A DNA stretch of 64,000 bases from Bacillus thuringiensis. GTDB lineage: Bacteria > Bacillota > Bacilli > Bacillales > Bacillaceae_G. The DNA is taken from the NCBI RefSeq assembly GCF_014932895.1, contig NZ_JACYOF010000001.1, positions 310,001-374,000 of the forward strand. The letters are read 5' to 3'. The translations under genes were made by a program, and so were the position numbers. Of the stretch, positions 56,033-63,910 are shown one piece after another. The stretch's first letter is position 1, and each line of letters begins with the position of its first letter. The notes beneath the pieces were generated by a model. It had not been told where the DNA came from. It did not search any database and saw nothing but the letters and a program-made list of their open reading frames with translations.

Positions 56033-56473
56033 TTAATTGCATAGAGCGTTACTATTTGATAAGTATTTTGTCAAATGGATTGTTGTCCCGAAAGATTCGT
56101 TTGAAATAACTTCTACTTCATCCATAAAATTTTCCATGATAGTAAATCCCATTCCGGAACGCTCTAATTCAGGTTTAGTTGTAAAAAGGGGTTGTCTTGC
56201 TTCATCTAAATTAAAGATGCCAATCCCTTCATCTCGAATCGTGAGTTTCACCATTGCTTCTTCCAAAATTACAGAAATATAAACAACACCTTCTGCATTT
56301 CCTTCGTACCCATGAATAATTGCATTCGTAACTGCTTCTGACACAACAGTTTTAATCTCCGTAAGTTCTTCCATCGTTGGGTCTAGTTGCGCAATAAAAG
56401 CAGCTACTGTAACGCGAGCGAATGATTCATTTTGACTTAATGCTGAAAATTGAAGGTTCATTTCATTTCTCAT
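56033..56473 (-). CDS. spoIIAB: anti-sigma F factor / serine kinase
   Basis: This is a 146-residue GHKL-fold ATP-binding kinase that holds SigF and phosphorylates SpoIIAA. Motifs: [20 protein letters not shown], the N-box [14 protein letters not shown] (about 44-57), and G-boxes DEGIGIF and [12 protein letters not shown]. It follows spoIIAA without a gap (TAAATG). Confidence 0.97.
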
Positions 56474-56824
56474 TTATGCCACCCCCAACGTCGCGAGCGC
56501 ATGCGCTTCACTTTCTTCTAGACGAACAATTTTAAATAAGCCCGACATTTCAAATAAACGTTTAACAGGCGGTGAAATTGCACAAACAACCATTTCTCCA
56601 CCTAATCCCTTTACATGCTTATATCGGCCTAATATAACACCTAAACCAGAACTATCCATAAACGATAAGTTCTCTAGGCTCAAAACAATATGATGAACAC
56701 CATGTGTCTCAATCATATCTGTTACTTTCGTTCGCAACTCTTCAGCAGTATGATGATCTAATTCACCCGCTAGTCTCACACATAGGACGTCACGTTTTAC
56801 TTCTAATTGCATGGAAAGACTCAC
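56474..56824 (-). CDS. spoIIAA: anti-anti-sigma F factor
   Basis: This is a 116-residue STAS-domain protein. The phospho-acceptor is Ser58 in [17 protein letters not shown]. Dephosphorylated SpoIIAA (by SpoIIE, not in this window) binds SpoIIAB and frees SigF in the forespore. It is first in the operon; the 170-bp gap to dacF must contain the SigH-type promoter, which I did not resolve. Confidence 0.97.
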
Positions 56825-56968
56825 ACGATTTCCTCCTTATGCTCAAACTTTACTCATTTACATACATAAAGATTTTCGTGATACAACATAAGAATCCTTC
56901 CTGCTGACAAAAGAAGAACTATTTCGCCATAAAGTGAAACCATTCAGCAATTATTTACTTACATACGA

Positions 56969-56998
56969 ATAGAAAAGCGGCAAAATATTTGCCGCTAT
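56969..56998 (-). terminator. terminator of dacF
   Basis: AGCGGCAAA / TTTGCCGCT on the minus strand overlapping the dacF stop, then TTTTCTATT. It may let some transcription run on into spoIIA. Confidence 0.75.
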
Positions 56999-58185
56999 TT
57001 TGATGTTGAAAACATCCCAAAACTTCTTTTAAATAACTCCCACCAGCTCGCTGCAGCAACATCTTCTTTTGCTACAATTGTTTGTTTTAATAAAACATCT
57101 TTATCCTTTTTAATGACAAGTGTGCCAAGTGCATCACCTTTTTTAATCGGCGCTTTTACTTTCTTTTCAGCAATTACTTCTTGCTTTACTTTGTCCATAT
57201 TTTCGCCCTTCTTCATAAGAAGGGACACATTGTCTGACGCAACTAAATCTACCTTTTCTTTTTTCCCTTTTCCTACTTGGACAGTCTTAATTTTTTCGCC
57301 TCGTGTATACAATTTCTTTGTCATATATTGACCAAATGCGTAGTCAAGAAGCTTCGTTACTTGATTGTTCCGTTCTTTCGAGGTAGGTGCTCCCATAACA
57401 ACTGAAATAACACGCATCCCATTCTTTTCAGCCGATGCTGTTAAACAATATTTCGCTTCTGTCGTAAAGCCCGTTTTCACACCATCTACTCCAGGATAAA
57501 AACGTACTAACTTATTCGTATTAACGAGCCAAAACTTCTTATCCGTATCTTCACGTAAATAGTCTTCGTATTTACCTGTGTATTTGCGAATAAGCGGGTA
57601 CTTCATCAATTCTTTCGCCATTATAGCCATATCATTTGCTGTGGAATAATGGTCTTTAGCTGGAAGACCTGTTGGATTTTGAAAATGAGTATTTTTCAGT
57701 CCTAAATCTTTCGCTTTTTTGTTCATCATATTTACAAAACCTTCTTCTGAACCAGCGATATGCTCCGCTACTGCAACAGACGCATCATTTCCAGATGCAA
57801 TGGCAATACCCTTCAGCATTTCATTTACAGTCATCTCTTCCCCAGGCTCTAAAAAGATTTGTGATCCACCCATTGAAGCTGCATGCTCACTTGCTCTAAC
57901 TTTATCGGTCAGTTTTAGTTTTCCTTTTTCAACTTGTTCCATAATTAATAGCATTGTCATAATCTTCGTCATACTAGCAGGTGGTAACTTCTCATTTGGA
58001 TTTTTATCAAACAAAACTTTACCTGTATCTTGTTCAATTACAATTGCTGATGACGCTTGTTCCGCTAACTTCGGCGTGGTTTCTTCTGTTTTCTCCTGCT
58101 TCGTCTTCTCAGATTGTGCGAAACTAACTGAAGTACCAGAAAGCAATAACATGAAACAAACAAGTATTCCAAAAACTCGCTTCAT
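56995..58185 (-). CDS. dacF: D-alanyl-D-alanine carboxypeptidase DacF (sporulation PBP)
   Basis: This is a 396-residue low-molecular-weight penicillin-binding protein. It has a signal peptide (MKRVFGILVCFMLLLSG, cleavage after SFA), the SxxK motif Ser71-Met-Thr-Lys74, the SxN motif Ser132-Gly-Asn134 and KTGFT at about residue 237. A C-terminal PBP5-like beta domain and an amphipathic tail (WWELFKRSFGMF) anchor it to the membrane. It trims cortex or cell-wall peptides. In B. subtilis dacF precedes spoIIA, as here. Confidence 0.95.
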   Translation of the reverse strand: MKRVFGILVCFMLLLSGTSVSFAQSEKTKQEKTEETTPKLAEQASSAIVIEQDTGKVLFDKNPNEKLPPASMTKIMTMLLIMEQVEKGKLKLTDKVRASEHAASMGGSQIFLEPGEEMTVNEMLKGIAIASGNDASVAVAEHIAGSEEGFVNMMNKKAKDLGLKNTHFQNPTGLPAKDHYSTANDMAIMAKELMKYPLIRKYTGKYEDYLREDTDKKFWLVNTNKLVRFYPGVDGVKTGFTTEAKYCLTASAEKNGMRVISVVMGAPTSKERNNQVTKLLDYAFGQYMTKKLYTRGEKIKTVQVGKGKKEKVDLVASDNVSLLMKKGENMDKVKQEVIAEKKVKAPIKKGDALGTLVIKKDKDVLLKQTIVAKEDVAAASWWELFKRSFGMFSTSK

Positions 58186-58264
58186 GACTAACCCTCCATT
58201 CTATATCAGACCTATTTTTTCCAATTTTTCTTTTTTTAATACCATATTTTTCTATCATTTTCAT

Positions 58265-58293
58265 TTGACAAATACATTCATCACCTATATTGT
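58265..58293 (+). promoter_or_regulatory. SigA promoter of the YtrA-like operon
   Basis: TTGACA, a 17-bp spacer and TATTGT. The -10 runs into the left arm of the operator. Confidence 0.75.
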
Positions 58294-58329
58294 ATTAAGT
58301 GTATTACATAAGGTAGTACACTTAATACA
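58291..58329. promoter_or_regulatory. large inverted-repeat operator of the GntR/YtrA regulator
   Basis: TGTATTAAGTGTA and TACACTTAATACA, 13-bp perfect arms separated by 13 bp. It covers the -10 and the transcription start, so binding would repress. Confidence 0.78.
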
Positions 58330-58351
58330 TATCAGGAAGGAGACATTGCTC

Positions 58352-58771
58352 TTGCATATTCAACTTGATCCAAGAAGCAACACTCCGATATGGGAACAAA
58401 TTGTTCAAAATATAAAAGAACTCGTATTGAAAAATATGTTAGCTCCAAGTGATAAACTTCCTTCGGTACGCGAGCTCGCTTCTTTACTCGTTATAAATCC
58501 AAACACAGTTAGTAAAGCGTATCAAGAATTAGAGCGACAAGGGATTATTGAAACATTACGAGGAAAAGGAACATTTGTATCCCAATCGATTACCCCAACA
58601 TTAGACGAAAGGAAAATCGCTATGGTTGAAAAGCAATTTCATCAATTATTACTAGAAGCCTCTTATCTTGGGATTACGAAAGATAAAATTCATGATTGGA
58701 TAGATTCATACTACAAAGAGATTGGAGGAAATACAGATGCTGAAAGTGACAAGTTTGAAGAAAACAATTGA
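58352..58771 (+). CDS. GntR family regulator, YtrA subfamily
   Basis: This is a 139-residue repressor. The N-terminal winged helix (SNTPIWEQIVQNIKELV; KLPSVRELASLLVINPNTVS; KAYQELERQGIIETLRGKGT) is followed by a short C-terminal helix pair typical of YtrA-type regulators. It controls the following ABC exporter genes. The TTG start at 58352 is 9 nt after AAGGAG. Its 3' end overlaps the ATPase gene by 35 bp. Confidence 0.9.
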   Translation: MHIQLDPRSNTPIWEQIVQNIKELVLKNMLAPSDKLPSVRELASLLVINPNTVSKAYQELERQGIIETLRGKGTFVSQSITPTLDERKIAMVEKQFHQLLLEASYLGITKDKIHDWIDSYYKEIGGNTDAESDKFEENN

Positions 58772-59618
58772 TAATCAAACGATTTTAGACAATGTTTCTT
58801 TTACATTACAAAAAGGTAGTATCGTCGGATTACTCGGAAGAAACGGCGCGGGGAAAACAACTTTATTACGAACGATGGTCGGTATTTTAGACCCAGATTC
58901 AGGAACTGTTACATATGAGGATACGGATATTCATCAGCAGCCTGAAATTAAGCAAAAGCTCGTGTATGTTCCGGATTCTACTAATATACTGAACGGATAT
59001 ACAGTAAAAGAAATTGTAAAGTTTTATAAAGCTGTTTATACAGCGTTTGATGAACAATATTTCTACGAACTGCTAGAACGTTTCAACTTACCAAACAAGC
59101 GAATTCGTAGTTATTCAAAAGGAATGAAAGCACTGCTTGCCATCATTCTAGCCGTTGCTACAAAAGCAGAATATATCATTTTAGATGAACCGACAAACGG
59201 ACTTGATCCTATCGTTAAAAGGCAACTTCTCCAATTTCTCGTTGGAGAAGTTGCAGAAAAAGAGATTACCATTTTCATCTCAACTCATCATTTAGATGAA
59301 GTGGAACAAATTGCAGATACTATCATTATGTTAAAAGGTCATACAGTATCTTCTATAACATCACTAGACGATGCAAAATCACAATTTGCTAAAATACAAG
59401 TTGCTTATGTGCGTTCATTACCTCAAAAACTAGAAAACTTAAGTAATATTAAAATATTAAACCAAACAGGAAAAGTATATACAATCTTAATTGAGGGAAA
59501 TATTTCTACAACACTGGAGAAGTTTTATAAAGAGCAACCGATACTCATTGAAGAATTAACAATGTCACTTGAAGATGTCTTCGTTACGACACTTGAGGAG
59601 GATGGGTATGTTTCATAA
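58737..59618 (+). CDS. ABC exporter ATPase
   Basis: This is a 293-residue ATP-binding subunit. Walker A is GRNGAGKTT (about 36-44), the signature is YSKGMK (about 130) and Walker B is YIILDEPTNGLDP (about 151-163), with the H-loop STHHLDE. The start MLKVTSLKK at 58737 follows GGAGG. It is the energy-coupling partner of the two permeases that follow (ATPase-permease starts overlap by 11 bp). YtrA-controlled exporters are often involved in cell-wall antibiotic stress; the substrate here is unknown. Confidence 0.92.
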   Translation: MLKVTSLKKTIDNQTILDNVSFTLQKGSIVGLLGRNGAGKTTLLRTMVGILDPDSGTVTYEDTDIHQQPEIKQKLVYVPDSTNILNGYTVKEIVKFYKAVYTAFDEQYFYELLERFNLPNKRIRSYSKGMKALLAIILAVATKAEYIILDEPTNGLDPIVKRQLLQFLVGEVAEKEITIFISTHHLDEVEQIADTIIMLKGHTVSSITSLDDAKSQFAKIQVAYVRSLPQKLENLSNIKILNQTGKVYTILIEGNISTTLEKFYKEQPILIEELTMSLEDVFVTTLEEDGYVS

Positions 59619-60672
59619 GGCGTTGTGGATGTGGAATTGGAAGCGCGGGAAGTATGCTGTGTTACTATTCTTCTTTAGTTCGCTTTATCTTTTATCTTTT
59701 GGATACTATAGAAGTGCTCAGATGGAACTTGGTGAATATTACGAATTACAAGAAAAAGGGAAACAGTATTATTATTTTTATACCTTTTCTTCAGGAGAAG
59801 GTAATAGTTTTTGGTTAACTGTTCTTATCATTGCTTTAGCCTGCTTATTGATAGGATGGGAACGTAGCAACCAATCTAATACACTACTTATGACAATGCC
59901 GTTTAAAAGAAAACATGTTTTCTTATCTAAATGGGCTTTCGGTTCCTTTTGTATTGTAAGCTCGTTACTTATAAATTGGATCCTTATGTATGTTATTTAT
60001 AGAACAACTATTCATTTTGATTATCAATCATTTAGTCCGTTTCATCGATACTTTCTTTATGCGATTGTTTCTTATGTTGCAGTCTATACAGCTGCACTAT
60101 GCATCGGTACTTTTACTGGAAGCATTGTTTCCCAGGTTGTTTTTTGTATTCCGTGGCTATTAATGGGACTTACATTTATTCCACTAGTGTACACTTTTAC
60201 GATAAATCATTTAGAAGCTACCGACACTAAAAATTATAAGCTATATGAACCACTTTATGAAATCAATCAAAAAACAAATATAGTTGCACCAATATATAAC
60301 TTCACGATTTATTATCATTATAATCCTGAATCACGTAAAAAAGAAAATGACTCAACTACTTTAAGAGATCCAGCATCTCATACGTATTATTCAGCAAAAT
60401 CAATGTTAGTCCCTATTTTTTATACAATAGTTTACTTACTACTTGGAACATATTTATATACACGATCGCCAAATGAAAACACTCAAAAAATATTTATTTT
60501 CCAAAAATATTTAAAAATATGGATATGGGGGACAACCATTTACTTTGCATTACTAGGTGGCTATAAAATAAACCATTTTAATTTCTTACCTAGCTACTAT
60601 ATCAGTTTGTTTCTCGCTGGAATCATTACTTATGTTGTATTATCACGACTAACAAATTATAAAGTTTTTTAA
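59608..60672 (+). CDS. ABC exporter permease 1
   Basis: This is a 354-residue integral membrane protein with about six spans. The N-terminus FHKALWMWNWKRGKYAVLLFF and the block LLMTMPFKRKHVFLSKWAF are shared with the next gene. The start at 59608 follows GAGGAGGATGG. It is a YtrC/D-like transmembrane subunit of the exporter and overlaps the ATPase gene by 11 bp. Confidence 0.87.
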   Translation: MFHKALWMWNWKRGKYAVLLFFFSSLYLLSFGYYRSAQMELGEYYELQEKGKQYYYFYTFSSGEGNSFWLTVLIIALACLLIGWERSNQSNTLLMTMPFKRKHVFLSKWAFGSFCIVSSLLINWILMYVIYRTTIHFDYQSFSPFHRYFLYAIVSYVAVYTAALCIGTFTGSIVSQVVFCIPWLLMGLTFIPLVYTFTINHLEATDTKNYKLYEPLYEINQKTNIVAPIYNFTIYYHYNPESRKKENDSTTLRDPASHTYYSAKSMLVPIFYTIVYLLLGTYLYTRSPNENTQKIFIFQKYLKIWIWGTTIYFALLGGYKINHFNFLPSYYISLFLAGIITYVVLSRLTNYKVF

Positions 60673-60684
60673 AGGAGAGATCCT

Positions 60685-61749
60685 ATGTTTCAAAAAGCAC
60701 TATGGCTAAGAACGTATCACCAAAGTAAATATATTGTCTGGTTATTTTGGCTCGTCAGCTTCTATACTTTATCCTATTACTACTATATGACTTCTATTCA
60801 ACAGCAACAATTTCTAAATGACAATAAAAAATGGAACTATGTATATCATTACAATTTTGATTTAACACTCATAAATCCTGTCATACTGTTAGGTAGTGTG
60901 CTTATCTTGCTAGCTTGTACGTTAATTGGATGGGAAAGACAAAATAACTCTAGCGACTTGTTATGGTCTATGCCCTTTAAACGTTCACACCTCTATATAA
61001 CAAAGTGGTTGTTTGGAACCTGTAATATCGCCGCTGTTGTCATTTTAAACTGGGGACTATTTGCTATTATTAAAAAGTTGACTTTTCATAATAAATATCA
61101 AGTATTCTCCCCATTCCATAGTTATTTTATATACATGTTAATTGTATTAATTGCTATTTATACACTTGCCTTATGTATAGGAACAATCGCCGGGAATGTT
61201 ATATCGCAAGGATTTCTCACTGCAGCTCTATTCATGTTCCCAGTATTACTTCCAGCACTTATTTCAGGCGTCATTGCTGTTCACTCGAATGCCGACTTTC
61301 ATGAGAACAATGGCAGTATACATGATATTATGGAAAACATACGTATTTCTGGTCCAGCAGAAGAGTTTACTATTCGCTTTGATTACAATCCTCAAAACGC
61401 TTATACCGATGAGGATGGAGTACGTCATAATGAACCAAACTTTACAAAGATTCCACCAGCAAAAACATTGATTGGCCCTATCGCACATATCATTGTTTTA
61501 CTACCACTCGGTATATATTTATATGCCCGTTCAGTCAATGAGCGAAATGGTAACTACTTATTATATCCAAAACTACAAAAAGTAGTTTTGGCTTGTGCGA
61601 TTTTCTTTGGTGGGTCCGTTGGAGGTTTAATGCTAAGTCGCGCGCAGTCATTGTCTAGCTTTTACATCGGATTTTTAGTGACTAGTTTAATTACGTATTT
61701 CTTCCTACCAAAAATATTAAAATGGAAAGTCTCTTGGAATTTTAAATAA
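60685..61749 (+). CDS. ABC exporter permease 2
   Basis: This 354-residue paralogue of the preceding permease has the same length and shared blocks (FQKALWLRTYHQSKYIVWLFW; LLWSMPFKRSHLYITKWLFG; SPFHSYFIYMLIVL). This suggests a heterodimeric exporter formed by duplication. AAAGGAGAG precedes the ATG. It is last in the operon and followed by a terminator. Confidence 0.87.
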   Translation: MFQKALWLRTYHQSKYIVWLFWLVSFYTLSYYYYMTSIQQQQFLNDNKKWNYVYHYNFDLTLINPVILLGSVLILLACTLIGWERQNNSSDLLWSMPFKRSHLYITKWLFGTCNIAAVVILNWGLFAIIKKLTFHNKYQVFSPFHSYFIYMLIVLIAIYTLALCIGTIAGNVISQGFLTAALFMFPVLLPALISGVIAVHSNADFHENNGSIHDIMENIRISGPAEEFTIRFDYNPQNAYTDEDGVRHNEPNFTKIPPAKTLIGPIAHIIVLLPLGIYLYARSVNERNGNYLLYPKLQKVVLACAIFFGGSVGGLMLSRAQSLSSFYIGFLVTSLITYFFLPKILKWKVSWNFK

Positions 61750-61778
61750 AATAACCTCCTCTTCATGAGGAGGCTATT
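61748..61778. terminator. terminator of the exporter operon
   Basis: AACCTCCTC-N5-GAGGAGG followed by CTATTTC. It lies between the convergent permease and secreted-protein genes, with a weak U-run. Confidence 0.65.
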
Positions 61779-62319
61779 TCACATTCTCTCTTCTTTTCCC
61801 ATATTCCTTTTCTTGCCTTGTTCCAAAACCGTCACCATTTGCTACAATTTGATCTGTTGGAGCAACTATACTTTCAGCAATTTTCCATTCTCCTCCTTGT
61901 TGAATAAACACTTGCATAAAATAGTTCATTCCATTTAATTGGTACGCATTCTCTTTTTTCACCTCATAACGAGCTGCCACATAATAAACTTGAACATTCT
62001 CAGCATCAAACTTAGAAATGTATTGTGATAATCTGGGGATATACTGTGAAGCCTTATACAGTGGAAGTTGTTTTACTTTTACAAGGGAAGACTTTGTCAC
62101 GTTGCTTAGCGTATCTTCATGCCGAACGTTATCACTATGATGAAATAAAATGGTATTCTGCATAGAGCGGATCCATAGTTTCGAATATAAAACAGGTTGC
62201 TTATTTGTAATGTGCTGCAATTCTTTTTGAACGACTTGAATTGGCGTTGCAGCATACGTTAATTTATTAAAGCAGAAAACACTTCCAATCATAATAAGAA
62301 GCGTAAAAATACGTTTCAT
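61774..62319 (-). CDS. secreted hypothetical protein
   Basis: This is a 181-residue exported protein with a Sec signal (MKRIFTLLIMIGSVFCFNKL, cleavage likely after TYA). The mature part reads like a small alpha+beta NTF2-like domain (YYVAARYEVKKENAYQLNG, then YFMQVFIQQGGEWKIAESIV) and has a highly basic end (KEYGKRRENVK). The NTF2-like assignment is a guess from the closing GEWKI motif. Function unknown. The ATG follows CGGAGTG. Confidence 0.7.
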   Translation of the reverse strand: MKRIFTLLIMIGSVFCFNKLTYAATPIQVVQKELQHITNKQPVLYSKLWIRSMQNTILFHHSDNVRHEDTLSNVTKSSLVKVKQLPLYKASQYIPRLSQYISKFDAENVQVYYVAARYEVKKENAYQLNGMNYFMQVFIQQGGEWKIAESIVAPTDQIVANGDGFGTRQEKEYGKRRENVK

Positions 62320-62381
62320 AATTTTTCACTCCGATTCTTTTTAATTAAAGTATTGGAGTTTCAAAATGTTTTTATTCAAAA

Positions 62382-62415
62382 GAAAAAGGATAGGAATGCT
62401 TTCGCTTCCTACCCT
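62382..62415 (-). terminator. terminator of the MarR gene
   Basis: GGATAGGAATGC / GC(G)TTCCTACCC-type imperfect stem with TTTTTC on the minus strand, downstream of the MarR gene. Confidence 0.75.
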
Positions 62416-62421
62416 CATTTA

Positions 62422-62841
62422 TTATAATACACGACCAAATAGCTCTAATACCATTTCTATTTCTTCGTCGCTCCAACCTTTAAATTTCTCTTTATAATAT
62501 TCTTTTCGCACAGCTTCTAGTTTTTCAGTTACTTCTCTTCCGTGTTCTGTAATTTCTAAATACACGATACGACGGTCTGAATTAGAACGCTTTCTTTCTA
62601 CAAATCCTTTTCGTACAAGACGATCTGTAACAGCTGTAATATGACTGGAGGTTACATTTACTTCACTCGCAATTTGCGAAGCCATCTGAGGACTTTTTAT
62701 AAATAATGCACGCAGTACAGAGAATTCATTATATGGCATATGTTCTGCAAAACGAGTATTAATATCATTTTGTAATAAACGTATCATCTTTCGAAATGAT
62801 GCCGATAAATCTAAAATCAGTGTTCCTCTTTTTTCGTTCAC
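62422..62841 (-). CDS. MarR family transcriptional regulator
   Basis: This is a 139-residue winged-helix regulator. The recognition helix is SEVNVTSSHITAVTDRLVRK (about 64-83) and the wing is RRIVYLEITEHGRE (about 94-107). The GTG start at 62841 (MNEKRGTLIL) is placed after AAGGGACGAGG; sequence upstream to 62874 has no RBS. Target genes are unknown; it is divergent from the SIMPL-domain gene, with the bcr1-like insertion between them. Confidence 0.9.
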   Translation of the reverse strand: MNEKRGTLILDLSASFRKMIRLLQNDINTRFAEHMPYNEFSVLRALFIKSPQMASQIASEVNVTSSHITAVTDRLVRKGFVERKRSNSDRRIVYLEITEHGREVTEKLEAVRKEYYKEKFKGWSDEEIEMVLELFGRVL

Positions 62842-62983
62842 TAGCCTCGTCCCTTTTTTATCATATTTACACATATTATAATCTATAAATACCTCTGTTG
62901 TATATGCTTTCTTTCCCCATCATTTTCATTTATGTAACTTTTTTCATACAATTTTCTTTTTTGTTCACACATATACATATAAA

Positions 62984-63081
62984 GTGAAACTTTAATCAGT
63001 GGGGAGGTGTCCATCCCCCACTGATTATTAGTTGAACCAATCGGGCTTTTACGGGCAGTCTTACTGTCCGCAAATAGCTGG
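62984..63081 (-). repeat. bcr1-like dispersed repeat, copy C (internally deleted)
   Basis: On the minus strand it reads GCTATTTGCGGACAGTAAG, then ACTGCCCGTAAAAGCCCG, then GGTTCAACTAATAATCAG and TCACTTT. Both edges show ATAAA (62979-62983 and 63082-63086), which is TTTAT on the element strand. About 50 bp of the centre are missing compared with copy B. It ends 10 bp before the RBS of the SIMPL-domain gene. Confidence 0.82.
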
Positions 63082-63104
63082 ATAAAAAAGGATGGTGATG
63101 GAAA

Positions 63105-63776
63105 ATGCAAGGTGGAATGAATCCTTATTTACATAATATTCGCACCATTAATAATGGGAAAGAACCTACTATTACAGTGCAAGGTGAAGGTGTAGTAAAA
63201 GCAAAACCAAATGTTGTCATATTAACAATCGGAATTCGAACAGATCATAAAAATGTAAAACAAGCGCAAGAAGAAAATGCGATACAATCGAAACAATTAC
63301 TTGATGCACTCAAACAGCTCGGTATTGCCGATAAAGATATAGAAACTATTTCTTATACGATTACTCCTCAATATGAATATGTAAATGATAAAGCATTGTT
63401 GCAGGGCTACCGTGTGGAGCATTTGTATGAAATTACCGTTTTAAATGTACAAAAAGCAGGGGAAGTATATGATATAGCGGTGACGAATGGCGCAAACGTA
63501 GCAAAAGGGTTACGTTTTCGAATATCTCATCCAAATAAGTATTATGAGCAAGCTCTCATTCAAGCTCTGCAACAAGCAGTAGAAAAAGCTCGTACAATTG
63601 CGAGTACATACAATTTAAATATTAATCCCGTTCCACTCTCACTCGTTGAAGAATCTGCTCAATTACCACGGGAGGTTGCATCCTATGCTACTTTGCAGGC
63701 GCACGCAGCTCCTCCCATTCAATCAGGAGAATTAGAAATCATTTCATCTATCCGGGCTATTTTTACTTATTTATAA
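63105..63776 (+). CDS. SIMPL-domain (DUF541) protein
   Basis: This is a 223-residue protein with the DUF541/SIMPL core: ITVQGEGVVKAKPNVVILTI (about 24-43), QLLDALKQLGIADKDIET, ISYTITPQYEYVND and GANVAKGLRFRISHP. There is no signal peptide, although many members are periplasmic or surface proteins; the N-terminus here is polar (MQGGMNPYLHNI). Function is not established. AAGGATGG lies upstream of the ATG. The repeat insertion directly precedes its RBS, so its promoter may come from within or beyond the repeat. Confidence 0.87.
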   Translation: MQGGMNPYLHNIRTINNGKEPTITVQGEGVVKAKPNVVILTIGIRTDHKNVKQAQEENAIQSKQLLDALKQLGIADKDIETISYTITPQYEYVNDKALLQGYRVEHLYEITVLNVQKAGEVYDIAVTNGANVAKGLRFRISHPNKYYEQALIQALQQAVEKARTIASTYNLNINPVPLSLVEESAQLPREVASYATLQAHAAPPIQSGELEIISSIRAIFTYL

Positions 63777-63814
63777 ATAATTTCACTTATAAGTAACCGT
63801 TATCATTTTCGTTG

Positions 63815-63842
63815 TTGTAAAAACATGATGTTCTGATATAAT
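63815..63842 (+). promoter_or_regulatory. SigA promoter of the NCS2 permease
   Basis: TTGTAA, a 16-bp spacer and TATAAT, followed by an ~70-nt leader. Confidence 0.7.
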
Positions 63843-63850
63843 AAAGGACG

Positions 63851-63876
63851 GTGAGCTCTTACAAAAGAGATATCAC
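63851..63876 (+). other. stem-loop in the NCS2 permease leader
   Basis: GTGA(G)CTCTT-N4-AAGAG(ATA)TCAC, just downstream of the transcription start. It is a candidate RNA control element. It does not match the purine, SAM, PreQ1 or guanidine riboswitch motifs that I know. Confidence 0.45.
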
Positions 63877-63910
63877 GGGTGGGAGAGGGATATGAAAAAG
63901 AAGGTTTAAC

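Noticed and set aside
57719-58351. Long open frame on the plus strand running into the GntR gene
   Set aside because: It is antisense to dacF, has no RBS at its start and low-complexity translation (Ser/Phe-rich). The regulator begins at the TTG with RBS at 58352.
62883-63110. Minus-strand ORF of 75 codons before the SIMPL-domain gene
   Set aside because: It is made mostly of the bcr1-like repeat and AT-rich flank; no RBS.
63843-63910. Purine (guanine) riboswitch before the NCS2 permease
   Set aside because: The conserved xpt-type P1/J2-3/J3-1 blocks are absent; only a simple stem-loop is visible.
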